Positions 34,975 through 62,331 of a DNA stretch of 64,000 bases are shown here, piece after piece; within the stretch, counting starts at the first letter, position 1, and every line of letters begins with the position of its first letter. The stretch is from assembly GCF_964355755.1 (NCBI RefSeq), contig NC_092680.1:131001-195000 (forward strand). The letters run 5' to 3'. The notes beneath the pieces were generated by a model. The model did no database searches and was not told the origin of the DNA. It saw only the letters and a program-made list of their open reading frames with translations. This stretch comes from Antedon mediterranea. Lineage: Eukaryota; Echinodermata; Crinoidea; Comatulida; Antedonidae. The translations under genes were made by a program, and so were the position numbers.

Positions 34975-35683
34975 GTAAGTACACAAATTACAAAAACATA
35001 ATAACAATTTATACTGTATAAATAATAAAGTTAGTATGTTGTGTATTTCTATTGTATTGTTTTTCAGGTGTGTAAAAGGGAGATTTTTCTTATTGTTTCA
35101 ATGATACCAGGCGCTATTTTGTATAGTCAATAGATTTCCTCATCTTTATTATTTCAAATTAATTAATAATTATATTGTGTATATACGGTGGTGTAACGTA
35201 GGGGAAAAGGACCCTGCCCTGTTTTAGCACTCTTAAGAACCTCTCCCTCTGGGTAGTTGCATTAGAGTTACTCATGCTCTGGGGTCCCTTAAGCTCTGCA
35301 AAGTTGTTTTTCCTGGATAACAGTAATTTTTTTTGGTACTTTTTGCACTTCCCCTTCCCACCCCAATAAATAGACCAGCTAACTCTCTGGTAAAATTAAT
35401 AGTCAGAATTTTCTGCATCCAGATGGAAAGTGATTCACTTTGTCACAATTATTGTACAATATTATATGGTGTGTTTATTCTGTTATTTGAGTCATTATTA
35501 TTATATTGTAGGTGGTTTCACTTATATGATGGTTGCTGACTCATAAAGTCATTCAATACTGTACCTCTATAATAACAATAATATGATCATCATGGAATGA
35601 AGCCAATTCATTTCTAGACTATGTAAAACAAAAAGTTGCTGATTGTCCTTTTTTTGGACGAAGATATTTTTTTAATTCACTAG
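34975..35683. other. Non-coding stretch after the candidate myosin first exon
   Basis: AT-rich sequence with no array and no recognised family. It would be part of myosin intron 1 if the ATG at 34972 is the true start. Confidence 0.5.
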
Positions 35684-38600
35684 GAGAAAGAGAGCCTAGG
35701 ATAGTGGAAGATTTGTTATCCATAGAGGCAACTAGTAAAACTACAATGTTTGCAGTGACAGATAAAAGGTGACTTAGGTTGAATGCCATATCTGTGTTTA
35801 TATCAGGTTATCTAAATAGAATAAATATTATAAATGTATAGATTATATTTATTAGTGGTTTACAATCAATAATATATAATTTAACGAATTTGATAACCTT
35901 TCTATTATTAGAATCGCTAATTAGTTAGTTCACACGTACAACATAAGACTAGTGTAGCTTGCTTAAGGTAATCTATTGATTGAAATGGCATAAATACAAC
36001 ATTCTTTTTATATTAATTGATGGCGTTAAACACAGAAGTCCTATACTGTAGTTTTTTTTCTTTAATATACTAGAACCTAAACTAGTGATATTTAGCCTAT
36101 ACAGCTTTAAAAGCTTATTAAAACAGGGTTTTTTTTTCTTTTGTGACGGGATTTGTGGTGTTATTACTGAATATGAATAATCGCCGTTTTGAAAATGTTC
36201 TTAGTGATTTGATGTCTTTTGTCATTGACATATTTTGACCTTAACAATATTCATGATTACCGTACATTTTTTAACTGCAAGTTTAAGGATTTTGCTGTTG
36301 ATACTGTAGACAATTTGTTGCAGTTCCTGAATAATAGCATGAAACCTCACAGGATGTCATTTTTGTCACTTGTTCAAGGACAGCTATGAATGAAATAACA
36401 AGGGAACTCTACTGCCTAGTTTAACCATGCAGGAATTATTTTAAACCTATAAGTTTGATTAGTTATCAATTAGGATTAAAACAATTACCCCTTTTGTCTA
36501 CTATCTCCTTTTGTCTACTATCCCCTTTTGTCTACTATCCCCTTTTGTCTACTATCCCCTTTTGTCTACTATCTCCTTTTGTCTACTATCTCCTTTTGTC
36601 TACTATCCCCTTTCGTCTACTATCTCCTTTTGTCTACTATCTCCTTTTGTCTACTATCCCCTTTTGTCTACTATCTCCTTTTGTCTACTATCTCCTTTTG
36701 TCTACTATCCCCTTTTGTCTACTATCTCCTTTTGTCTACTATCTCCTTTCGTCTACTATCCCCTTTTGTCTACTATCCCCTTTTGTCTACTATCTCCTTT
36801 TGTCTACTATCCCCTTTTGTCTACTATCTCCTTTTGTCTACTATCCCCTTTCGTCTACTATCTCCTTTCGTCTAATATCCCCTTTCGTCTACTATCTCCT
36901 TTCATCTACTATCCCCTTTCGTCTACTATCCCCTTTTGTCTACTATCTCCTTTTGTCTACTATCCCCTTTCGTCTACTATCCCCTTTCGTCTACTATCTC
37001 CTTTCATCTACTATCCCCTTTTGTCTACTATCCCCTTTTGTCTACTATCCCCTTTCGTCTACTATCCCCTTTCGTCTACTATCTCCTTTCATCTACTATC
37101 CCCTTTTGTCTACTATCCCCTTTTGTCTACTATCTCCTTTTGTCTACTATCTCCTTTTGTCTACTATCTCCTTTCGTCTACTATCCCCTTTTGTCTACTA
37201 TCCCCTTTTGTCTACTATCTCCTTTCGTCTACTATCCCCTTTCGTCTACTATCCCCTTTTGTCTACTATCTCCTTTTGTCTACTATCTCCTTTTGTCTAC
37301 TATCCCCTTTCGTCTACTATCCCCTTTCGTCTACTATCCCCTTTCGTCTACTATCCCCTTTCGTCTACTATCCCCTTTCGTCTACTATCCCCTTTTGTCT
37401 ACTATCCCCTTTCGTCTACTATCTCCTTTTGTCTACTATCCCCTTTCGTCTACTATCCCCTTTCGTCTACTATCCCCTTTGGTCTACTATCCCCTTTCGT
37501 CTACTATCCCCTTTCGTCTACTATCCCCTTTCGTCTACTATCCCTTTCCGTCTACTATCCCCTTTCGTCTACTATCCCCTTTGGTCTACTATCCCCTTTC
37601 GTCTACTATCCCCTTTCGTCTACTATCCCTTTCCGTCTACTATCCCCTTTCGTCTACTATCCCCTTTGGTCTACTATCCCCTTTCGTCTACTATCCCCTT
37701 TCGTCTACTATCCCCTTTTGTCTACTATCCCCTTTGGTCTACTATCTCCTTTTGTCTACTATCCCCTTTGGTCTACTATCCCCTTTGGTCTACTATCCCC
37801 TTTTGTCTACTATCCCCTTTCGTCTACTATCTCCTTTCGTCTACTATCTCCTTTCGTCTACTATCCCCTTTGGTCTACTATCCCCTTTGGTCTACTATCC
37901 CCTTTTGTCTACTATCCCCTTTCGTCTACTATCTCCTTTCGTCTACTATCTCCTTTCGTCTACTATCCCCTTTTGTCTACTATCCCCTTTCGTCTACTAT
38001 CTCCTTTCGTCTACTATCTCCTTTCGTCTACTATCCCCTTTGGTCTACTATCCCCTTTGGTCTACTATCCCCTTTGGTCTACTATCCCCTTTGGTCTACT
38101 ATCCCCTTTTGTCTACTATCCCCTTTCGTCTACTATCTCCTTTGGTCTACTATCCCCTTTGGTCTACTATCCCCTTTTGTCTACTATCCCCTTTAGTCTA
38201 CTATCCCCTTTGGTCTACTATCCCCTTTGGTCTACTATCCCCTTTGGTCTACTATCCCCTTTTGTCTACTATCCCCTTTCGTCTACTATCTCCTTTGGTC
38301 TACTATCCCCTTTGGTCTACTATCCCCTTTTGTCTACTATCCCCTTTCGTCTACTATCCCCTTTGGTCTACTATCCCCTTTGGTCTACTATCCCCTTTTG
38401 TCTACTATCCCCTTTTGTCTACTATCCCCTTTGGTCTACTATCCCCTTTGGTCTACTATCCCCTTTTGTCTACTATCCCCTTTTGTCTACTATCCCCTTT
38501 CGTCTACTATCCCCTTTTGTCTACTATCTCCTTTTGTCTACTATCCCCTTTTGTCTACTATCCCCTTTCGTCTACTATCTCCTTTCGTCTACTATCTCCT

Positions 38601-40205
38601 TTCGTCTACTATCCCCTTTTGTCTACTATCCCCTTTCGTCTACTATCTCCTTTCGTCTACTATCTCCTTTTGTCTACTATCCCCTTTGGTCTACTATCCC
38701 CTTTGGTCTACTATCCCCTTTTGTCTACTATCCCCTTTCGTCTACTATCTCCTTTTGTCTACTATCTCCTTTTGTCTACTATCCCCTTTGGTCTACTATC
38801 TCCTTTTGTCTACTATCCCCTTTCGTCTAATATCCCCTTATGCTACTATCTCCTTTTGTCTACTATCCCCTTTGGTCTACTATCCCCTTTCGTCTAATAT
38901 CCCCTTTCGTCTACTATCTCCTTTCGTCTACTATCCCCTTTCGTCTACTATCTCCTTTTGTCTACTATCCCCTTTTGTCTACTATCCCCTTTCGTCTACT
39001 ATCCCCTTTTGCTACTATATCCCCTTTCGTCTAATATCCCCTTATGCTACTATCCATTTCCGTCTACTATACCCTTTCGTCTACTACTGTATCTCCTTTT
39101 GTCTACTATCCCCTTATGCTACTATCCCTTTTCGTCTACTATCCCCTTTCGCCTGCTATTCCCTTTCGTCTACTACTATATCCCCTTTCGTCTACTATCC
39201 CCTTTCGCCTGCTATCCCCTTTCGTCTGCTATCCCCTTTCGTCTACTATCCCCTTTCCGTCGACTATCCCCTTTCCGTCGACTATCCCCTTTCCGTCTAC
39301 TATCCCCTTTCGTCTACTATTCCCTTTCACCTGCTATCCCCTTTTTGAAACTCCCTATTAACCATACTGTTCTCAAGACACTGTACAGGCTTAGTCATTA
39401 TATTGTGGTTCTTAAAATACAGTGTTAGGTTACTGGTAATAATAATATTAGTTTATTCAATGTTATTTTTTAGGGTGTGTTTGTCTATGTTCATAGAGTT
39501 CCTGTAGGTATATATTTGTAACAGAATAAAAAAAATTATATGAGATGATTGTTTGTTGTGAACAGGAAATACTATTAAAAGCAATATAGAATGGATAACA
39601 TCAAAAGGAAAGAACGTCATTGGTTAGACTATATGAGAAAATATATTACAAATACAAATCAAAATTGATTTTTTGTAACAATTGTTCTATGAAATTAAAG
39701 CGAAGTCAATGGTATCACCTTATATGGTATGAATATGCTGAACAATTGAAAATAAAGCAAAAAGGTTAACAGGAAATAGAGACCACAAAACCCAGCAAGG
39801 TGTTTAGATGGGCCAGCAGGTGGGAATTACTCTATGTCATAATGCGGTTTAGTGGCATTATGACATTGTTGATATAATGTAACCTGTATTATTTAATGAT
39901 GCACCCAGTATAGACCCACAATGGAATGTTAACTTCCTTGATGATGAACTAACACTTTTTACATTTATAAACCAATAAAGAATAACATTATTTTTGCACT
40001 TATCAAGAGCAATCCAAGGCCTGTTCAACCAGCAGGTGTGCCACGCATAGAGCGTAAACCACCGGTACCAGCACAGCGTACTATAGCAGCTGCAGAGAAA
40101 CCAAAAGCAGAACAGAAAAATGAACGTGTTGTGTCAAATATATTCTACTTTACACGAACTGCGGTAGGACTGATTGGTGATGGATTATTCTGCATTGTGG
40201 CCTGA
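35684..40205 (+). CDS. Unrecognised small gene, two candidate exons
   Basis: Two open segments fit together. Exon 35684-35768 follows TTCACTAG, encodes EPRIVEDLLSIEATSKTTMF and neighbouring residues, and ends two bases into a codon before GTGACT. Exon 40010-40205 follows TATCAAGAG, supplies the one base needed, and encodes a Pro-rich segment (NPRPVQPAGVPRIERKPPVP), a Lys/Glu-rich stretch, then a hydrophobic end (NIFYFTRTAVGLIGDGLFCI) and a TGA stop. Each exon is open in only one frame. The intron would contain the giant 17-bp minisatellite. No start exon was found. I do not recognise the protein; a small tail-anchored membrane protein is one guess. It would lie on the same strand inside myosin intron 1. 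Either exon could be chance. Confidence 0.4.
36485..39345. repeat. Giant 17-bp minisatellite, about 168 copies
   Basis: The unit is TCTACTATCCCCTTTTG. Two positions vary almost like switches: TTTTG, TTTCG or TTTGG, and ATCCCC or ATCTCC. TTTGG units occur mainly from about 37480 to 38870. Order breaks down near the 3' end (GCCTGC, CCGTCGAC, TTATGCTAC). The plus strand is strongly pyrimidine-rich. With a 17-bp unit lacking stops, all three plus frames stay open and translate the same 17-residue peptide cyclically, giving spurious frames of up to 791 codons. Confidence 0.97.
39350..40009. other. Spacer after the 17-bp array
   Basis: AT-rich, no recognised feature, up to the candidate acceptor TATCAAGAG at 40001-40009. 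Confidence 0.5.
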
Positions 40206-41199
40206 AATCGCTTGCAACTTTTGCATGAGCATGATAAATAAATATGCAGTGGCGTAACGCAGAGGCCGAAGGCCCCTGGTTTTAGCATGTTAAGGTCCCC
40301 TAAAATCTAAAATCACTGGCCACTCTGACGTTGACCTTTTTCGACATATATTAATGGCTGTTTTTAAGTTCAGATTTATTCTAAATACCATAAACTCTGA
40401 CTGAGGCAACTCGGTGGCAGATGATAGCATGCACAGAAAGGACCATTTCCTGAATATAAAAATATACTGTATATTGTTTTTTACGTTACTGTATTCGGAA
40501 TTGTATTTTTTTTCCTGCGGCTCACTTTAGTCTGAGACCCCTGGGTTTAGCCAGTGAGCTCTCATAGCCATACACCACTGTAGATATGCAGTGTTTAAAA
40601 GTAATAATAATATCCAATTCCAACACCATTCCAATGACAATTACTCGACTTGTTTACTATATTTATCTCCGTAAAAAAAAACCAAACAAAAAATTGAAGA
40701 TCAGTTTATTACTTATACAAATGGCTTACACACTATATCAAACCATAGATAAATATCAATACTGTATACAATTTATGGTTAGGTGCACAAATCACAATCT
40801 GCCGATTCCATGTTCTGTTTATTGAACGGCATTCTAATCGGACTTAATTGCATGAATATAATTATTATGATCTATAAACATTTATTACCCTGCTTATCAA
40901 ACAAAAAGAAATTATATTGCATTTTTAAATTGCTACATCATCATAAAAGTTTCAAAACAAACATTTATTGCATTTATTCAGAAACCATTATAAACAATAA
41001 AAAAAAAAGCATTTTACAATGATTTTAGAGCAGAGGTTATTGAAACATAGTATAGTGATATTGAACATGCAGTTAGTATAACTGCAAGACAATTGGTTAT
41101 ACATTTTACCACATAACTTACAAAAAAGGAATTAGGGTTTAAAATTAAAGAAATAAAATAGGTCAGTTTGGTAACTTAGCTTCTGTCATCAGAATTGTT
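40206..41199. other. Non-coding stretch before the 53-bp array
   Basis: AT-rich sequence. The word GCAGTGGCGTAACGCAGAGG near 40245 is followed by GGCCCCTGGTTTTAG. A similar GGTGTAACGTAGGGG lies near 35190 and CCCTGGGTTTAG near 40540, so a dispersed repeat may be present. Short open frames at 40586-41022 show no family resemblance. Confidence 0.5.
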
Positions 41200-43183
41200 A
41201 TAGTAGTTATAGTGACTAGTAAACTAGCCTTTGATCTGCTAAGATCAGGGTATTAGTAGTTATAGTGACTAGTAAACTAGCCTTTGATCTGCTAAGATCA
41301 GGGTATTAGTAGTTATAGTGACTAGTAAACTAGCCTTTGATCTGCTAAGATCAGGGTATTAGTAGTTATAGTGACTAGTAAACTAGCCTTTGATCTGCTA
41401 AGATCAGGGTATTAGTAGTTATAGTGACTAGTAAACTAGCCTTTGATCTGCTAAGATCAGGGTATTAGTAGTTATAGTGACTAGTAAACTAGCCTTTGAT
41501 CTGCTAAGATCAGGGTATTAGTAGTTATAGTGACTAGTATACTAGCCTTTGATCTGCTAAGATCAGGGTATTTCTGTCATCAGAATTGTTATAGTAGTTA
41601 TAGTGACTAGTAAACTAGCCTTTGATCTGCTAAGATCAGGGTATTAGTAGTTATAGTGACTAGTAAACTAGCCTTTGATCTGCTAAGATCAGGGTATTAG
41701 TAGTTATAGTGACTAGTAAACTAGCCTTTGATCTGCTAAGATCAGGGTATTAGTAGTTATAGTGACTAGTAAACTAGCCTTTGATCTGCTAAGATCAGGG
41801 TATTAGTAGTTATAGTGACTAGTAAACTAGCCTTTGATCTGCTAAGATCAGGGTATTAGTAGTTATAGTGACTAGTAAACTAGCCTTTGATCTGCTAAGA
41901 TCAGGGTATTAGTAGTTATAGTGACTAGTAAACTAGCCTTTTATCTGCTAAGATCCGAGGGTATTAGTAGTTATAGTGACTAGTAAACTAGCCTTTGATC
42001 TGCTAAGATCAGGGTATTAGTAGTTATAGTGACTAGTAAACTAGCCTTTGATCTGCTAAGATCAGGGTATTAGTAGTTATAGTGACTAGTAAACTAGCCT
42101 TTGATCTGCTAAGATCAGGGTATTAGTAGTTATAGTGACTAGTAAACTAGCCTTTGATCTGCTAAGATCAGGGTATTAGTAGTTATAGTGACTAGTAAAC
42201 TAGCCTTTGATCTGCTAAGATCAGGGTATTAGTAGTTATAGTGACTAGTAAACTAGCCTTTGATCTGCTAAGATCAGGGTATTAGTAGTTATAGTGACTA
42301 GTAAACTAGCCTTTGATCTGCTAAGATCAGGGTATTAGTAGTTATAGTGACTAGTAAACTAGCCTTTGATCTGCTAAGATCAGGGTATTAGTAGTTATAG
42401 TGACTAGTAAACTAGCCTTTGATCTGCTAAGATCAGGGTATTAGTAGTTATAGTGACTAGTAAACTAGCCTTTGATCTGCTAAGATCAGAGTATTAGTAG
42501 TTATAGTGACTAGTAAACTAGCCTTTGATCTGCTAAGATCAGGGTATTAGTAGTTATAGTGACTAGTAAACTAGCCTTTGATCTGCTAAGATCAGGGTAT
42601 TAGTAGTTATAGTGACTAGTAAACTAGCCTTTGATCTGCTAAGATCAGGGTATTAGTAGTTATAGTGACTAGTAAACTAGCCTTTGATCTGCTAAGATCA
42701 GGGTATTAGTAGTTATAGTGACTAGTAAACTAGCCTTTGATCTGCTAAGATCAGGGTATTAGTAGTTATAGTGACTAGTAAACTAGCCTTTGATCTGCTA
42801 AGATCAGAGTATTAGTAGTTATAGTGACTAGTAAACTAGCCTTTGATCTGCTAAGATCAGGGTATTAGTAGTTATAGTGACTAGTAAACTAGCCTTTGAT
42901 CTGCTAAGATCAGGGTATTAGTAGTTATAGTGACTAGTAAACTAGCCTTTGATCTGCTAAGATCAGGGTATTAGTAGTTATAGTGACTAGTAAACTAGCC
43001 TTTGATCTGCTAAGATCAGGGTATTAGTAGTTATAGTGACTAGTAAACTAGCCTTTGATCTGCTAAGATCAGGGTATTAGTAGTTATAGTGACTAGTAAA
43101 CTAGCCTTTGATCTGCTAAGATCAGGGTATTAGTAGTATAGTGACTAGTAAACTAGCCTTTGATCTGCTAAGATCAAGGTATT
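41200..43183. repeat. 53-bp minisatellite with two hairpins per unit, about 37 copies
   Basis: The unit is AGTAGTTATAGTGACTAGTA, AACTAGCCTTTGATCTGCTA, AGATCAGGGTATT. It contains two inverted repeats: CTAGT-AA-ACTAG and TGATCT-GCTA-AGATCA. Copies are nearly identical. The single-copy flank CTGTCATCAGAATTGTTATA occurs at 41182 and again inside the array at about 41574, so a block of flank plus seven units was duplicated. It lies in probable myosin intron 1. Confidence 0.97.
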
Positions 43184-44124
43184 TCCAGTACCGTTTTTGT
43201 CCCCTTCATATTTCCTGTCTCTAATTGTTAGTCTCTTGGGACCTGCTATCTGTTATAGCTTCTGTTTGCAAAGCTTTGCCATTTACTAAGGCACAAGATT
43301 TGTGATTATAAATGTTTTGTTTGCTACAGTAGTTATAAGTGATTAGCAATAAAATAATAAAACCTTATCAAAGTTTATTATACTATAGTAAATGAAAGTT
43401 TAGGTATCCTAATCATTTAGTTTGCTGAATAAAAAAGTGAATACAAAGCTTGTTAACCCGTAACCAAAATGTTCCACAAAGTGGACATCAAAATGTTACA
43501 CAAATTGGACAACAAAATGGGCAACAAAGTGGGCTACTGTAGTTGAGCCTATTCAATTTAAATTAATTTGAATGCATTATTCCCCTCAAAAAGTGATAAA
43601 ATGGTCGTGCATAGACTTGTACTAAATGTCTGAGAAATGCATGTGTTTCAAGATACGGGATGCGTCCTGCACGATACAGGATGGTTGGTAAAACTATGGT
43701 TTCTAGTTCAAAAAGGGCAATTCAGTCAATTCAGTTGGAACCATTGAACTCTACTGGTTTGGTTGTGCATGTGTATGTATACACAGTACATAAGACGGTA
43801 TGGAATTCACTGTGAACTAGTTTTGGTTTACTTGTCTGTGTTCATAGAGACAGACGCATGGTAAATGTACTACTTTATCTATATTGAGATATAATTACGC
43901 ATGGTGCTGCATAAAAGACCTCGATCTTTCAAAGAGCTGTGGATAAGTAATCTGTCACTGCTGCTCGTGGTGCTGTAGACTTCAATATTACACTTTTCAA
44001 GATGCTGATTTTGAAATTTGTCTGTTCTACAGTTTTTTTAGATTTTTCTACTGTAAAATGTGAGAAAGAATTATAATGCATTCATTTATGTTAACAGTAA
44101 AATACTGATTGTTTGTACTTGTAG
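43184..44124 (+). other. Last part of probable myosin intron 1
   Basis: AT-rich, including the short run AAAATGGGCAACAAAGTGGG near 43516 with related words beside it. The acceptor CTTGTAG ends at 44124. No other feature was recognised. Confidence 0.6.
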
Positions 44125-59102
<14,978 letters not shown>

Positions 59103-60192
59103 AGAAACAAATTAAGATTTAATACTTCAAGTAAGCTAAAGAAATAGTCTTGTTTGGGTGTGTAGGGATGGGAATATATGCTATTTGAGACTACATACAT
59201 ACATAGTATCTTATTAGCTACAAATTTTTACCAGTACTGAAAAAGGGTTTTACTTTACTAATAGCAAATTTTAGATTGTCTTCTCCTAGAGCAGGACTAT
59301 CAGGGTGTGGGTAGAGAATACAAGCTATAGCCCCTTGGACCCCTAAATAGTGAATATTGAATTATATAAAAGACAAAAGATTATTTAGATTTATGTTCAT
59401 TTAAGAAATAGGGATATGAAATATATATCTTAAATTTAGATAAAGAAGATAATAATACTAATAAGGCGACTGGACCGGGAGACATTGTGTACATGATTTA
59501 ACTTGATAAGTATCGTAGTGCAGTGTGAGTTTATACATCTATATAGTTATTTTTTATGAATTTATACATCTATATAGTATTTAATACATGGAAATGCATC
59601 TAGACCGACACTTGGATGGATGCATTTTTGGTATATGAAACTTTTCTAGCTTCACTACCACAGTAAGATTAAAATATAGACAAAATTATATATATATAGA
59701 TTTCTCAATGATTTTTATGGTGAAAATATTTAATAGATCTATTTGGAAAGCTTGTGCAATTAGCATGGGTTTTCTGGTTTCGTTTTTCCAGAGCTTTACA
59801 ACTATATAATATAGAGCATCTCTATGTATAGATTTAAAGATTATATTATAGATTTTAAGCGTGCAAAGACTTTCTATATTGAATCCTACTGTTAAGTACT
59901 AAATATATTGTTAGATTCCTGTTAAATTGTTTTATAACTTTTTCATGTTGAACATTTTTCTTTTGTATATAAAGCTTACTATTTAGAGTTTAAGTGCATA
60001 TAGTGATCAGTGTCAATAGATTGGCTGGCTGTAATTCTACCCAAGTATTCTGGGATAGAAAGCTAAATACCTATACAGCAGAACCTCTATTGAGGAGACA
60101 CCTTCAGGATCTAACAAACTGCCCCCTTTATAGGGGTGTTCCCTGAATAGGGGTGTCCCCTGAATAGGGGTTGGTTGGATTATTGTTAAAAC
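59103..60192 (+). other. Myosin 3' UTR, proximal part
   Basis: AT-rich sequence after the stop at 59100-59102 with no clear AATAAA, so the transcript may continue through the 85-bp array. At 60078-60180 are CTCTATTGAGGAGACACCTT and several CCTGAATAGGGGTGT words, which appear to be the source of the neighbouring repeat unit. Confidence 0.55.
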
Positions 60193-61722
60193 ATATAATT
60201 TCCCTCGTTCATGTTATAGTGGCCCCTGAATAGGTGGGTATCAAAGTAGGGCTTCCACTGTAGTGGTTGTTACTGCAACTTGTGTCCCTCGTTCATGTTA
60301 TAGTGGCCCCTGAATAGGTGGGTATCAAAGTAGGGCTTCCACTGTAGTGGTTGTTACTGCAACTTGTGTCCTTCGTTCATGTTATAGTGGCCCCTGAATA
60401 GGTGGGTATCAAAGTAGGGGCTTCCACTGTAGTGGTTGTTACTGCAACTTGTGTCCTTCGTTCATGTTATAGTGGCCCCTGAATAGGTGGGCATCAAAGT
60501 AGGGGCTTCCACTGTAGTGGTTGTTACTGCAACTTGTGTCCCTCGTTCATGTTATAGTGGCCACTGAATAGGTGGGTATCAAAGTAGGGGCTTCCACTGT
60601 AGTGGTTGTTACTGCAACTTGTGTCCCTCGTTCATGTTATAGTGGCCCCTGAATAGGTGGGTATCAAAGTAGGGGCTTCCACTGTAGTGGTTGTTACTGC
60701 AACTTGTGTCCCTCGTTCATGTTATAGTGGCCCCTGAATAGGTGGGCATCAAAGTAGTGGCTTCCACTGTAGTGGTTGTTACTGCAACTTGTGTCCCTCG
60801 TTCATGTTATAGTGGCCCCTGAATAGGTGGGTATCAAAGTAGGGCTTCCACTGTAGTGGTTGTTACTGCAACTTGTGTCCTTCGTTCATGTTATAGTGGC
60901 CCCTGAATAGGTGGGCATCAAAGTAGGGGCTTCCACTGTAGTGGTTGTTACTGCAACTTGTGTCCCTCGTTCATGTTATAGTGGCCCCTGAATAGGTGGG
61001 CATCAAAGTAGGGCTTCCACTGTAGTGGTTGTTACTGCAACTTGTGTCCCTCGTTCATGTTATAGTGGCCACTGAATAGGTGGGTATCAAAGTAGGGGCT
61101 TCCACTGTAGTGGTTGTTACTGCAACTTGTGTCCCTCGTTCATGTTATAGTGGCCACTGAATAGGTGGGTATCAAAGTAGGGGCTTCCACTGTAGTGGTT
61201 GTTACTGCAACTTGTGTCCCTCGTTCATGTTATAGTGGCCCCTGAATAGGTGGGTATCAAAGTAGGGCTTCCACTGTAGTGGTTACTGCAACTTGTGTCC
61301 CTCGTTCATGTTATAGTGGCCCCTGAATAGGTGGGTATCAAAGTAGGGGCTTCCACTGTAGTGGTTGTTACTGCAACTTGTGTCCCTCGTTCATGTTATA
61401 GTGGCCCCTGAATAAATGGGTATCAAAGTAGTGGCTTCCACTGTAGTGGTTGTTACTGCAACTTGTGTCCCTCGTTCATGTTATAGTGGCCCCTGAATAG
61501 GTGGGTATCAAAGTAGGGGCTTCCACTGTAGTGGTTGTTACTGCAACTTGTGTCCCTCGTTCATGTTATAGTGGCCCCTGAATAGGTGGGTATCAAAGTA
61601 GGGGCTTCCACTGTAGTGGTTGTTACTGCAACTTGTGTCCCTCGTTCATGTTATAGTGGCCCCTGAATTGGTGGGTATCAAAGTAGGGCTTCCACTGCAG
61701 TGGTTGTTACTGTAACTTGTGT
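60193..61722. repeat. 85-bp minisatellite, about 18 copies
   Basis: The unit contains GTTCATGTTATAGTGGCCCC, TGAATAGGTGGGTATCAAAG, TAGGGGCTTCCACTGTAGTG and GTTGTTACTGCAACTTGTGT. Copies differ by CCCTC or CCTTC, GGGC or GGGGC, GTATC or GCATC, and GGCCACTG or GGCCCCTG. One copy near 61413 carries GAATAAATGG, creating an AATAAA. The array lies in the probable 3' UTR or 3' flank of the myosin gene. Confidence 0.96.
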
Positions 61723-61907
61723 ACTGTACTGTACACTATTACCCTCAAACAAGAATCAAAGTAAAAAATGATAAATATCGACGGATCTATATTTTTCTAA
61801 TGCTTTATAGATTTCAACTTAATAATTTATAAACTTTTGTAAAACTAAAACTTGTATTTTTTTATGCTCTACTCAACTTTCTTGGTCTTTTTGTACTTAA
61901 AATGATG

Positions 61908-61913
61908 AATAAA
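61908..61913 (+). terminator. Candidate myosin polyadenylation signal
   Basis: AATAAA followed by GT- and T-rich sequence. If used, the myosin 3' UTR is about 2.8 kb and includes the 85-bp array. Inferred from position. Confidence 0.4.
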
Positions 61914-61922
61914 TGGAATTGT

Positions 61923-62158
61923 GCCTCGGAAAATGTTATTTTCTTCTACATTTTTGTTTTTTAATCTTCTAGTCCATTTATTTATTTAGGTATTATGGAG
62001 CCTGAGAAGAGCATAGAAATAACTCACATCAATGTTGTCTCGACGTACTTATTAATTAGTGATCAACATATATTGAAACAAATAAATGGGAACAAATACA
62101 CATCATAGATTTAATATGGAATGAAAAAAAAACAGTAAACAGAGATTATTGGAAATAT
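61923..62158. other. Spacer between convergent myosin and kelch genes
   Basis: About 240 bases of AT-rich sequence with no other feature. Confidence 0.6.
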
Positions 62159-62164
62159 TTTATT
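62159..62164 (-). terminator. Candidate polyadenylation signal of the kelch gene
   Basis: TTTATT on the plus strand reads AATAAA on the minus strand, about 170 bases after the kelch stop codon. Inferred from position. Confidence 0.4.
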
Positions 62165-62331
62165 AATCTATTCTGTACAAATATGATATAAAGACATTAT
62201 GACTGTAAAGGCAATATTTAATTTCTTATAACCAAAAATGACACTGTCTGACTGACAGTCCAAATCATGAACAATAGAATTCTGCCTATCTAGTAATTGG
62301 ATTTACATCATTATTGAATTCAATTGTTTTA

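Noticed and set aside
36301-36395. Possible exon after TTGTTGCAG (codes FLNNSMKPHRMS)
   Set aside because: The acceptor-like sequence is acceptable, but the frame ends after about 21 codons and I see no partner exon or similarity.
36455-39428. Very long plus-strand open frames (up to 791 codons) in three overlapping frames
   Set aside because: They are a by-product of a 17-bp tandem repeat without stop codons. All frames give the same cyclic peptide, so none is a gene.
40586-41022. Two 79-codon open frames before the 53-bp array
   Set aside because: AT-rich chance frames with no splice signals, conservation cue or recognised motif.
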